This document shows, piece after piece, positions 45,617 through 56,421 of a DNA stretch of 64,000 nucleotides (position 1 is its first letter; every line of letters starts with the position of its first letter). The DNA comes from Glycine soja. Taxonomy: Eukaryota > Streptophyta > Magnoliopsida > Fabales > Fabaceae. The stretch covers positions 8,806,501 to 8,870,500 of the forward strand of contig NC_041005.1 of assembly GCF_004193775.1 (NCBI RefSeq). Reading direction: 5' to 3'. A model generated the notes under the pieces. It saw only the letters and a program-made list of their open reading frames with translations, did not search any database and had not been told where the DNA came from. The position numbers and the translations under genes were made by a program.

Positions 45617-47754
45617 TAGGGTTCAGGTGTACAAGCAAAGAATTTGGATGGTTTTGGTCTTAATTAATAATAGCCACCCACCGTACATGCATACTCATTG
45701 TTTTCTTTTGACTCTGGTAATTAATATTTAATGATATGGCTGTTACAAAAAAAGCAGTAGCGTAAGGCACTGGGGCGTTTTGGATAATGGTGGCGAAGGA
45801 AAAAAAGAGGGTGGTTAAAGTATTCAACTTCTTTGGAATTGGGTCGTGCTATGATTTTATTCTACTATTTGGTTTTGGGGTTTGAAGGAGTCGCCATAGA
45901 CTTTGCTTCCTGAGGTAGCTTAATTGCTTGCTTGCAGCTTCATTGGGACGGAAATTTTCCTAAAGAGGATATATAAAGCTTTTATTTTAGGTAGGTATTG
46001 AAAAAAGAATTCAAAACTTTCTTAATTATTAGTAGTACTGTTTTTGTTTTTGTGATAATTTATGTTTTTCTTGATTTGAGAATACATATTTATTTCTGTT
46101 CCTCACCGACCCCTCCCTTCCGACCAAATAAACCTCGGTCAATTGTTGTCTTAGCGTTGTGTTCTAAAATCTTCTGTTCGACTACGTCAGAAGGAAGAAA
46201 AAAAACAAATAATCCTCGAGGGATGATTTTGAGATTTTACTGGATACTGGATAGTGGATAGGAATCTATGACTTGATTTATATCGAAATTTAAAAAATTG
46301 GATTAAAATTCTTAAAAATCTATTTAGTTAAAAAAAATAATGCGACTAGTTTCCAACGAAATAAAGTGCCTATTATGGGGCAGTTTCTCAAAGCATAAGT
46401 GGTCACTCTATGCACATAAACAAAGATCAAACCTGCATCGTATGATTAAAAGCCAACCAAAATTACTTGTAACTTATATCACATCTTACGTGCTAAAAAC
46501 ATTTTAATTTAAATAATATATATATATAATAACTTAGCATCAAAGTCACTGGATGTAAATCAAAGATTTGAAATAAATATATTAATCCATTGTATTAATT
46601 AACATATATACTATAGAATTAGAGGTAGTTAATTACGAAAAAAAATTCATTGGTTTGGTGATTTTAATAAATTATTAGTTTTTATTCCTCAATAAGACTC
46701 TGATTTCGCTTCCAAATAAATAAATAAAACAGACTCTAATTTCTCTTCCAAATAAATAAATAAGAGAATTGTGAGTGATTTCATATATTAGAGATTTTTC
46801 AAAGGTATTATATATGAGCATGTGAATACTTCAAGCTTAATTTTGGGGGAATTCTAATGAGCCACCACGGCTTTCATTGAAAAGTGAAACCTGCATACAC
46901 CTACACAAATATTTTGATGTCAAAGTCAAAAAGTGTAAGAAATACAAAAAATGAGTTTTGATCCATACTTGTAAACATGAAATTGAAGCAAGCAAGTTAT
47001 CGACTAAAAGTAATCGAAGATTATGAGTGATAACTGGAGCTCGCCCTCCTTATCTAGTGTGTCCAAATCTCCATCAAGCAATTCAACACTCTGAATTTTG
47101 TAAGAAAAAACGGTTTCTTCATTGAGGTTTCCATTGAAAACACACTAACATTTGAATATGGACACCCGTCAACCAAAGGAATATCTCAATATCTCATAGC
47201 AAATTCCAAATAAATTAATCGGTAGAAGTACGTAAGGAAAGTACATATTATTATAGTCTTATATGCGTCTTACACTCGTTTCTCTCGTATTCTCAATGTT
47301 CTCATAGTCAAGCCACCAAATAAAAGTAAGCATTCTAGCTAAGATAGTAAAGTTTTCATTAAATTTAAAACCTAATTTTTAAAAGGTTAATCAGTAGTAG
47401 TGTCATCTTCATATATAAAAATTCAATTATTTATATAAAGAATTATATAATTTTGTAATTTATTAATCCATTAATTCTTATATATTAAATTAATTTGAGT
47501 ACACTCGTTGCTAAAAGTGAAACTCTTTCTTAATCTACCTTTGTCAATGTCTCATATAACTTACCTTAATTATATGTCATTTAATTTGTATTTTGAAAAA
47601 TACTATTTCTTAAATTTAATTAATCCGTTGTCAGTACTAAAAACCAAAAAAATATGGAAAACTGGAATTGGAAGAAAGAAATGAAATACAGTGCTAAAAT
47701 AAAATAATAAACCCAACTTTAGCAGTCCAAGCCCAATAGTATTAATCGAACTAC
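45617..47754. other. Upstream region of the ATL gene and spacer
   Basis: No second gene. The ATL promoter should lie at about 45620-46000. The word AGACTCTGATTTCGCTTCCAAAT is repeated with small changes at about 46696 and 46730. Confidence 0.45.
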
Positions 47755-47888
47755 TTCATGAAGCCCAGTATAGTGAATCAGACGCAGAGCCCAAATAAGT
47801 GTGATATTATTAGGAGAGTTACTATTGGCCTCATGATAATTATTCCTAGCCCCTACAAAGGGGTTGATACTTTTTTATTTCAAAAACA

Positions 47889-48205
47889 CCCTCCCCATGG
47901 AATCACGATTTTGCTACACAAAACACACAACGGAATCATGATTCCGTTACGCACCAATTTTCACACCCTTATTCTCAACAGAATCACAATTCCATTGTAT
48001 TCATATACAATGGAATCACGTTTCCATTTTTTGAGCCTTAAACATAACAAATAAATCATGATTTCTGTTATTATATTTTGCGGCATCCCCCTTAACACAA
48101 TGATATCATGATTCAATTGTGGATAATTTTTTTATCATAGTGGAATTGTGATTCTATTATAATAAAAAAAATTATCCACAACGGAATCATGATTCCATTG
48201 GATAA
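47889..48205. repeat. Palindrome array of MULE-E, left side
   Basis: About seven CGGAATCATGATTCCG-like words, several with base changes that break the symmetry, alternating with AATTATCCACAA and its reverse near 48123 and 48173. Confidence 0.85.
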
Positions 48206-48556
48206 AAAAAGAGAAGAAAAACACATTTGTGTGAAGCTTAAATGTGTCTTTTTATTGAATACTGCAACACTGCATTTATTGTCCATTTATTGGCTGAGAC
48301 TGCTTTTTTTCTGAGATATATTGATTGAACACCACTTTTTCCAATACACAATTACTAAACAATAATCATTTTTCTTGATATGCATACCAACCGTATTAAA
48401 TATAGACACAATTTAAACCATTTATGTTTTTGTTGCTATCTCAACTATTGATATGGTATAGGTCATGAGAGAACAATAGACCATCTAATATAAACATTAG
48501 TAGAGATTTGATGCAACTCAACATCTTTACTTGATATTCATTATATTGCTTAAAAC

Positions 48557-48860
48557 ATGGAGAGTGTATCTGCTCTTGTGTATTGCAATGATGACATAAT
48601 TTTATCATCTGAAGGGATATTGTGTGAATGTCCTAGTGGTCCTCAAGTCATCACAATAAGTGATCACATGTCGCTAGATGTCTTAAGGAATACAATTATT
48701 GACGCCATCGGATGTTACAAAGTTTTAGTTGATTTTTTTTACCGTCAACCAATTTACGTCAATGATGGTTGTGTTGAATAAGAGTTTATGAAGCTTAAAC
48801 CCGACAATGATATAGGAAAAATGTTTTTCATCTTTTCGGACTTTAGTAGCAAAGGTCTAG
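48557..48860 (+). pseudogene. mudrA (MURA transposase) N-terminal remnant
   Basis: Reads MESVSALVYCNDDIILSSEG, ECPSGPQVITISDHMSLDVL, VLVDFFYRQPIYVNDGCVE, a TAA at 48779-48781, then in the same frame LKPDNDIGKMFFIFSDFSSKG. This is the N-terminal region seen in many plant MURA transposases; the catalytic MULE domain and zinc finger are absent. The stop sits where a Tyr codon would be expected. Confidence 0.75.
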
Positions 48861-48959
48861 CAAGCTTTGCATGGGACCTGAAGCCATCTAGAATCGATCC
48901 TACAAGAAAAAATTCAATTAGTAAATATTTTTTAAGTGACAATTCAGGAAAGAAGATTA

Positions 48960-49180
48960 ACAAAATCCATTTTGATTTATCTGGCAAGAGTAGTTTCTCA
49001 CCTAGTACATACTCTGTCAGTAGCTGCCCAAGGGGTAGATGTACAGGAGGATGTGGTGGCTCTCCCTCCTTTGGCGGAATGACATATGGGTAGGAAACCT
49101 GATAAAACCAAGGTAGATAGTTAGGGATACAAGCCCAAGGACCCCTAGGTGACACAAAATCTCTAGTGGAATAACATGTT
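48960..49180 (-). pseudogene. PMD gene remnant, 3' part (below the LTR insertion)
   Basis: Minus-strand NYLPWFYQVSYPYVIPP corresponds to DYINWFFCISHPFM of the MULE-B protein. It is followed by a Pro-rich tail (PPKEGEPPHPPVHLP). It abuts the solo LTR, and the upstream part of the same gene resumes at 52892. Confidence 0.75.
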
Positions 49181-49707
49181 GTTGCTGTGGCGTCCCTAAA
49201 TAATGACTGGTTTAATAGTAATAAATTAAATAGCAGAAGCCATGGGAATTTTTTTTTTCCGCACGGTTATTTATTTCACGATAATTAATTTCAAAAAGAA
49301 AATTATCACTATAGAGTCCTGAGTGGCCAGTTCACAACTCTATTCGGATTCATTTCTTTCTGATCACTTATAACCTCCAAACTATTTTCTTTTTCAGAAA
49401 AAATATCTGTCATCATTTTGGGTCGTCACGTGAGAAATAATAAGGTGCGGTCGATAAACTCTTTTCAAATAAAGTTCGTTAACATTTCTTTTTCAAATAA
49501 CAAGATAAAACATAATTGTTTTCATCATCAAAAACTGTCCAGAGCAAAGGTAACAACTGTGGTGGCTTCAGCCACAATATATATACAATCATCAAAATTT
49601 CTATACAAGAGGTCTACCCACCCAAAAATCAAAAGAGTAAACCTAGCAGTCTGAACTAGATACACCCACCCACAAAAGTATATACGCTTAATCTAAGGAG
49701 CCGTCTG

Positions 49708-50139
49708 CTATGATGAAGAGTCGTCACTATTCGTTGTCCCTCCAGGGCCACTCTCTTCTGTAGAGTCTGCCTCAGATGCTGGCATAATATCCTCTGGAGA
49801 ATCAACATCAGGGAGCGGGTCCTCATCATCCTCTGGTAAGTCAGGGGCATCCATAGTAGGTTCAGGAGATAACTCCTCTGGGTCCTCTTCAAGATCCTCT
49901 TTAGAGGATGACACCTCTATCAATTGAGCAGGCTCAACTAGTCGATATGGAGTAGGCGTAGGTAGTATCCACTCCACAGGCTGCTGAAGTGTGCGTGCGG
50001 GTTGCTCCGGATGTACTAGCGAAGTAGCAGTGAGTCGAACTGTGCCACGGAATTGGCACCTCTCATTGCCTTCGAGGGTCTCCCAAACACCCTCTAGGCA
50101 CTCCATCACGACGCGATCATGGATCAACTGCGTTGCCAT
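49708..50139 (-). CDS. Acidic ORF inside the LTR, function unknown
   Basis: 143 residues starting MATQLIHDRVVMECLEGVWE, with a C-terminal half extremely rich in Glu, Asp, Pro and Ser. It is open throughout. It may be a real retroelement-encoded or chimeric protein or a fortuitous frame; I do not recognise a domain. Confidence 0.35.
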   Translation of the reverse strand: MATQLIHDRVVMECLEGVWETLEGNERCQFRGTVRLTATSLVHPEQPARTLQQPVEWILPTPTPYRLVEPAQLIEVSSSKEDLEEDPEELSPEPTMDAPDLPEDDEDPLPDVDSPEDIMPASEADSTEESGPGGTTNSDDSSS

Positions 50140-50272
50140 CGCGATCTACAAGAGATAAAAGAAAGAGGGGTAGACTCTTTCACAAGAAATCTAACTACAC
50201 AGGTAACAATACAATGCGTCCCATAACGGCTACGCACTGACAAAATGTCTTTTTCAAGAGATTTCCTCTCTG

Positions 50273-50521
50273 GTAATCGATTACCAAAGTATGTAATCGA
50301 TTACGAGTGCCCAAAAATGAATTACAACAGTTGTTGCACATTGGAACTTAAAATTTACATTGTGTAATCGATTACACATAAATGGTAATCGATTACCAGC
50401 AACATATAACACTGTGTAATCGATTACACACAAATGGTAATCGATTACCAGCAGCTACTGCACGTTCTGTTTCAATTTTTAAACCCTATAATCAATTACA
50501 CAATGTCTTGTAATCGATTAC
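50273..50521. repeat. GTAATCGATTAC palindrome array
   Basis: Seven exact copies of the 12-bp palindrome at 50273, 50293, 50364, 50385, 50416, 50437 and 50510, flanked alternately by TG..CA and TGG..CCA, plus a decayed ATAATCAATTAC near 50489. It lies inside the solo LTR. Confidence 0.97.
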
Positions 50522-52880
50522 CAGAGGGAATTTTTCAGATAAAAACACAAGATAGATAGCTGGCCAGCCGCTACACAAGCCTTCCTGCTTCGTGGACTTT
50601 TGTTCCTTTATTGGTTGACTGCCAGGAGCTAGCCTGCTGAGGTACGCCACAGGTTCTAACTGGCTGACTATGCCTGGGTTGGGTCGGGATTGGCCAAGCT
50701 TGGTTTTGGGCAATAGCACCCCACCTGACGTCCCCAAGGTCTCCTGACCCTCGCGACATATCCTCAGGTACCACTCTATGGTCAACTAATAAAAGTTGGA
50801 AAACTGACTCTTCCACACTTTCTCACACAGGGCTTATTGGGTTATGGGGCACCCGTCATATGTGGTACTAAGTGGCGATCAGGTGATGGCGCAAAACAAA
50901 TATCTCATTTCCACAAGCCCAGGCATAAGCACACCATCCCCAGTTGCCCACCTTTAAATTGAGCTCACGTACACGTACGTAGCTCTTCTCCTCGTTCCTC
51001 TCCGCACCGGGTCCCCATCAACCCCTCCAAGCCTTCACAATGTCAAATCAATTCAATTCTATTTGACATGAAACTACCTTGGAAAAAAATAGAGTGGAGG
51101 CAGAAATATTTACACAAGATTCATTCGAATTCCACAGAGTTTTTCCTACCAACATACCTCAGTAAAGTCCTCATCCCTGATTCGTTAACCATTGGATCGC
51201 CTTGAAAATTTAACTGGGGGTTTCTAATACAGAAATCTACGTTTTGACCGTTGGGATCTACTAAAGAATGTCTAGAACACAAGATATAGTACCTTTACCG
51301 TGACAGCAAAAACTAGCACTGAACAACTAGTTTTTTTTCTACATAATTGGCAGATTTGCTGCATGATTGGGCAGCTTTTCAGCATAATTTTGCAGATTTT
51401 CAAAATCTAGCTTACATGCATCCAATTCCACTCAAATTGGATCCTACAAGTCCTAAACCATGTATAAATCATGTTCAAGCCAAAAACAAACTTCAAACCA
51501 AGGTAAAGCAAATTATAGGTATCCAAAACCCACCAAATTTAGTGAATTTTCAAGGTTTGAAAGGTGAAAATGAAAATTGGGTGATTTTGGGGTAAACTCT
51601 CATCTTCATCAAGTCTATAACATTGAATTAGACTTGCTCAAACTAATTTTAAGGTAAAATCTCCACCTATTCAAAATTTGACCTCTCAACACTCAATTTA
51701 CATTATAAATGGCTTTTTTCTTTCACATTTGCCACTAATTTTCCTCATTTGCTCTGACCAAGCTTTCCTACAAGTCCTAATTGACATTCTAAACTAGAAT
51801 CAACTCACTTTAAACTCAAATTTCCACTAACACCAAATTTGGCTTTCTAAACCTCAAAATCTCACACTTTTCCACCTACAACACTATCATTCTCACATTT
51901 AACTCTAAGCTAACTCTCCCCATCCTCTCTACCAGTTTTCTATCTACATTTTAAGCACACATATATCTCAAAACATCATTATTGAACCCTAAATCAACAT
52001 GGGCAATTTTTCTTACATTAAACATGTCAAGTTTAGCATCATTACAACAATTTCCTTCACAAACAACTACCCTAAAGCAATAACCTAGTAGAACTACCCA
52101 TTATAGCTCCCAAGAACCCAACACCCACAGATTTCAAGTGAGGAGAAGTCCACCCTTTCCTGAAATTGAAGGTCCCACGAGGTAGAGGTAGGCTCCTAGA
52201 CTCCAAAAACAGTTTTATCTTGCAATTTGGTGTGGAAATGAAGGCGGATTTGAAGCTTGAAGAGAGACAACAATGGTGGTGAAGAAAATGAAAAAGAAAC
52301 GTGGAGGAAGAAAAAGAGAGTTGTGTTGGAAGTTTCTGGAGAAAGAGAGAGAATATTTGGCTTTTAAAATGGTTTTTCTTTTCTTTTTCATTTTCTTTTT
52401 AAAAACAATTCCACATGTCATTTTTTAATAGGAGCAAAAAGGGCCCACCTTTACCTTTGAATTGACCACATACTCAGCCATAAAAGAAGAAAAAAACTGG
52501 ACCTTTTTGGATGCTAAAATCCTGCCTCGGTTTGCATGCCGCCTCTCCGGTTCCAGTTCTTTGCATTTCTCTGCACCCGTCGGGGCCCATTTTCAAAGGT
52601 AGGCAATATATATATCAAAATGCTCAGAATAAGACCCTGAGCGTGGTTCAGAGGTTGGTTTTGTTTAATTATAAGTTGTACGCAAAACGATAATTTTTAG
52701 ACTAATTAATTGCGAATTAATCTATAACCGTCCAGTTATGGGTTACTCTTCATTAATTAGTCTAACCCACGTATTTCTCCCCCAATGTACATACTTCTAC
52801 CAAGAATATATATATATATATATATATATATAATCATTTAAATGTAATACTTACAAAATTCCGGGTAGAAATTCCAGGAT
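50522..52880. other. Remainder of the solo LTR, no gene
   Basis: Moderately AT-rich, with a (TA)n tract at 52806-52832. Short frames on both strands lack recognisable domains. Confidence 0.5.
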
Positions 52881-52891
52881 GTCACAATTGC

Positions 52892-54200
52892 CACTTCGCC
52901 CACACCATATCAAAAGCCTTATACGTGAGACGCTACGGTGGATGACGTGGGATGTGTTGAACATGACCAAACTACCTCAGCACCCACTCTAGAAGATAGG
53001 ACCACACGTATGTCCCTCACTTAATGAAGCCAAGTAAAAGGGTATGCTAGGGGACAACATTCATCTCGAGGTCATCCAGCTTCTCCCTAATCGAATGAGT
53101 CTGCCCAGTGCCTTGTGTTGGCTTCCATATGTTGGCTACTAGGTCATCCAAAGCACCAGTCTTAGGCTCGAAATAGACAACAGTGGACAAATGCACAAAC
53201 GCCCAAGACTATAAAAAACATTATAAAAAAAATTAGTTACAATAATAAAGAAAATAAAAATACAAATAATCACAATTAAACAATTATTTGCTAACCATGA
53301 CTAACGTCATGTAACCTCTAACTTGCTTGCTGGTGTATTAGCTCGCATAGGAGAAATGGTTGTATAGGTACGCCAGTGCAGTGAATCCCCAAGTGTATTG
53401 GTGGCAGTCATCTAGGTTATTGAGGTAAAAGAGGTAGATGATGTGGATGTGAGTCGAGGATTGGTCGTCAAATACCGTAATGTCGACCAAGTGCAAAAGA
53501 TAAGTTGTGGTAGCCCACATGTACGATCTTGACTGGACGTACAGGTGATATAGGTTTGTTAGTCATGTCAACCTAACCCTGGCACCTACGGTGGTCGCCA
53601 CTATAGCCTCTTCCTCTATCGGAATGCCAAGGCAAGTCATGAGCATAATCTTTACTGCCTCTCTACTGAAGGTTTAGGGGACATGATTAATGGGTCTTCC
53701 TATCACAAGTAGGTGCAAGAGACATGACACATCATTCAAAGTGATGGTCATCTCTTCAACAAGCAGGTGGAAGGATGAGGTTTTCTGTTGCCACCTCTCC
53801 ACAAGGACATTCATGAAGCCCTTGTTTGCAATAGTGTACCGTGTCGTAATTGCAACACATAAGCCCTCATCATCGGCTCAATAGGAAGTGGTAAGATCTG
53901 GCCACCGTGGCTAACGAGCTTCATTTTTGGTCGTGGATGTTGAATCCATACATGATCAACACAATGGTCCCTATAAGATTGGATCAATGACAAATCAATT
54001 GGACCTCCTCCAAATGGAGGTCCAATGATCCTGTCAGATAGGCGTGCCTCTGCCTGTGGCTCTGTGTTTGGCTTTGGCTCTGTCGACGGATGTCATCGGC
54101 CGCATGCTGATGCAGTTAGCCTCCAATGCCTCTCTCTAGAATCATCCCCTTCATGTGAGGGGCCCTGGCCTTCATGAGAGAGATCACGTCGAGCCACTAT
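52892..54200 (-). pseudogene. PMD gene remnant, 5' part (above the LTR insertion)
   Basis: In pieces from 54200 downward: HPRPKMKLVSHGGQILPLP (compare HPELKLSSHGRKVHSLGRP in MULE-B), VERWQQKTSSFHLLVEEMT, ITLNDVSCLLHLLVIG, TYLLHLVDITVFDDQSSTHI, and near 53390 the block QYTWGFTALAYLYNHFSYAS that is missing from the MULE-B gene. It ends with FGHVQHIPRHPP and DMVWAKWQ beside the LTR. Many stops and frame changes. It preserves the fuller exon layout and is the local reference for the MULE-B deletion. Confidence 0.8.
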
Positions 54201-54329
54201 GAAGCATGTTTGGTTCGAGCCATATGAAATTATAGGAAAAATAGTTAAACTATTAATAAAAAATAACAAAAAGTAAAATAATAAATTAATTATTGAAAAT
54301 AATAACAAAATAAAAAAAACTTATATAAC

Positions 54330-54550
54330 CAAAACGGAATCATGATCCGGTTATGGGTTTTCCCAAAAATCACAACAGAATCACTTTTGTCGGAACACAT
54401 AACGAGATTGAGATTCCGTTGTGAGTTTTGCCAAAACACACAACGGAATCATGATTTCGTTTGTGGTATTCAAAACCAAAATAAAGTAACCGAATTGTGA
54501 TTCCATTGTAGAGAAATCTACAATAAAATCCTGATTTCATTGAATACAAA
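54330..54550. repeat. Palindrome array of MULE-E, right side
   Basis: AACGGAATCATGAT, ACGAGATTGAGATTCCGTT, CAACGGAATCATGATTTCGT and similar words spaced 35-50 bp apart. They correspond to the left array at 47889-48205. Confidence 0.85.
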
Positions 54551-54690
54551 CCCCCCCCAAAATATATCAAAATCAGAGGAGGAAGGGAAAGAGGGAAGAG
54601 AGAAGGATGAGAAAATTTTAAAATTGGGGATAGAAGGATAATTTCAAGGAAAAATAGAGACCAATAATTTGTGTAGAACCAATAATATAT

Positions 54691-55619
54691 TGTTATTATC
54701 ATATAATGAAAAAACAAAACTCAATATTAAATTAATCCAACCAACCAAGATTATTATTGGCTCCATGAGGTCCAGTTCAGTGAATCACATACACCAAATG
54801 AAAGTGTGAGATTATCATATAACAATAACAATAATATGAAACATCCATTTTGAGATTACCAAGAAGATAAAAAAATGGAAAAAAAAAACTTATTGAAGAA
54901 AATGTTCTTAAATGATATTTTGTCCTTTTTTTCAATCAGTATCATTAACTACTAATGTTGATTGTATTATTATTGATTATAATATTGTACAATGTAGTAT
55001 GAAATTTAAAACATCTTATTGTCTAGTGTCTAGGAAATTAATAAAATTTCACTTAAATTTTGTAACTAAATCTTTTTTGGTATAGCGATACCTATAATTT
55101 TAAAGGAAGAATCATTGCCCATCAAAACATGACCCTTGGACTGAGTTTTAATTGGTATTTGGACTCAGTTTCATTTATTGAAAAGAAGTCCTGATTAGGA
55201 CACATACGTAACTTACAACCAGAGTAAAAAATCCAATCCTCGCTTGGATTGTTATCATTGTAAGAAACTATAAAATGTTCTTTATCGCTGCAAATATCTT
55301 TTGCGACATTGACTTGTCTTGCGATTCAAGGTTGTTTACCTTTATGATTAACAATTGTCTTATTCTTGTTTCGCAACTTGTAAAAGACAACTATAACTCT
55401 TTCTGTTACAATACATGCAAATTTATCCTGTACTGATATATAAGCCAAAATATATAATCTCACACACATTAAGAGAGTGAGTTAAATTCACTTAATTATA
55501 TTGATTTCACATAAAAACTAAATTACACTTTCTAAACTACCCTTAATAATATTTATTGGAAATAGTAGCCAGATTTATTTATCTTGTTGGCTATTTGTTC
55601 ACCTAGCCAGGGACGTGCG

Positions 55620-55696
<77 letters not shown>

Positions 55697-56321
55697 TAAA
55701 AGAAGATTTTATTCTACGAATTGTTGTGACGTGGCATTTTTATATTTATTCTTTTCAAATAATTTAATTATATTTATTCTATTTTTTAAAAGTTTATATA
55801 GTAGATCTTTTTTTGACAGAATTTTATATGCTAAATATAAATATAAAAATCGTGTAAATTGATATAATATATTTTTAGTTGATTAAAGTTGTGCTTTATC
55901 TTTTATTTTATATTATAGGCCTCTAAAAAAATATGATATTTTATAGGATTATGACTTGAAAATTAGTAATTTTTTATTTTGTAAATTTAATTTTGTTTTT
56001 TTTAATAGATAAACCTAGATGCACATTCTTATTTATCCCTTATTGTTTGTTTCAGTCACATTAATAAATTTAGTTTAAAAATTTAAGTTAAAAAAATTAT
56101 ATAGTAATATATAATAAAAATTATTTTAACATATTGTGTTAAAATAAAAGATTAATACCAAATATAAATATACCATTAAACACTAGTTTTCATACTAATC
56201 ATAATTTATTGAATTTTGGTTGATATTTTGAACATTTGATTGTTATAATTAGACATATTTCACTGCATTAATAGTGTTTAATTGATAATTAAAAGATTTA
56301 TCAAATAAATTTAAATTCAAA
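54691..56321. other. AT-rich spacer with a long (TA)n tract
   Basis: No gene. A (TA)n run occupies 55621-55694. The first 130 bp includes the right copy of a direct repeat described in the findings. Confidence 0.5.
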
Positions 56322-56421
56322 TTTTTTTTTTTGAAATAACAGAGTATATATTTATCTCAAGAATTCAATGAAGTACAAAGCGATCGCAAACGATCCAGCT
56401 CACTAAACCGACAAAACAGAC

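Larger units (their letters stand above)
49186..52886. mobile_element. Solo LTR of a long-LTR retrotransposon (probably Ty3/gypsy)
   Basis: The ends TGTGGCGTCC and GGATGTCACA are imperfect inverted copies with TG...CA termini. The flanking 5 bp are GTTGC (49181-49185) and ATTGC (52887-52891), a target duplication with one change. At 3701 bp it is long for an LTR. No internal gag-pol, primer-binding site or second LTR is visible. It interrupts a PMD gene remnant whose two halves lie exactly either side. The gypsy label is inferred from length and from palindrome arrays I associate with legume elements. Confidence 0.75.
47813..54690. mobile_element. MULE-E: decayed element with mudrA and PMD remnants, limits approximate
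   Basis: Both flanks carry arrays of the palindrome AACGGAATCATGATTCCGTT and variants (47890-48205; 54330-54550). Inside are a MURA N-terminal remnant on the plus strand and a PMD remnant on the minus strand, facing each other. Candidate terminal repeats are CTATTGGCCTCATGATAATT near 47823 and, reversed, TTATTGGTCTCTATTTTTCC near 54671. I found no clear 9-bp target duplication. A solo LTR later split the element. Confidence 0.65.

Noticed and set aside
47758..48054. 98-codon plus frame
   Set aside because: Runs across the CGGAATCATGATTCCG array; repetitive peptide without family resemblance.
54000..54024. TTGGACCTCC...GGAGGTCCAA hairpin as a terminator or regulatory stem
   Set aside because: A single isolated hairpin inside a decayed PMD exon; no support for function.
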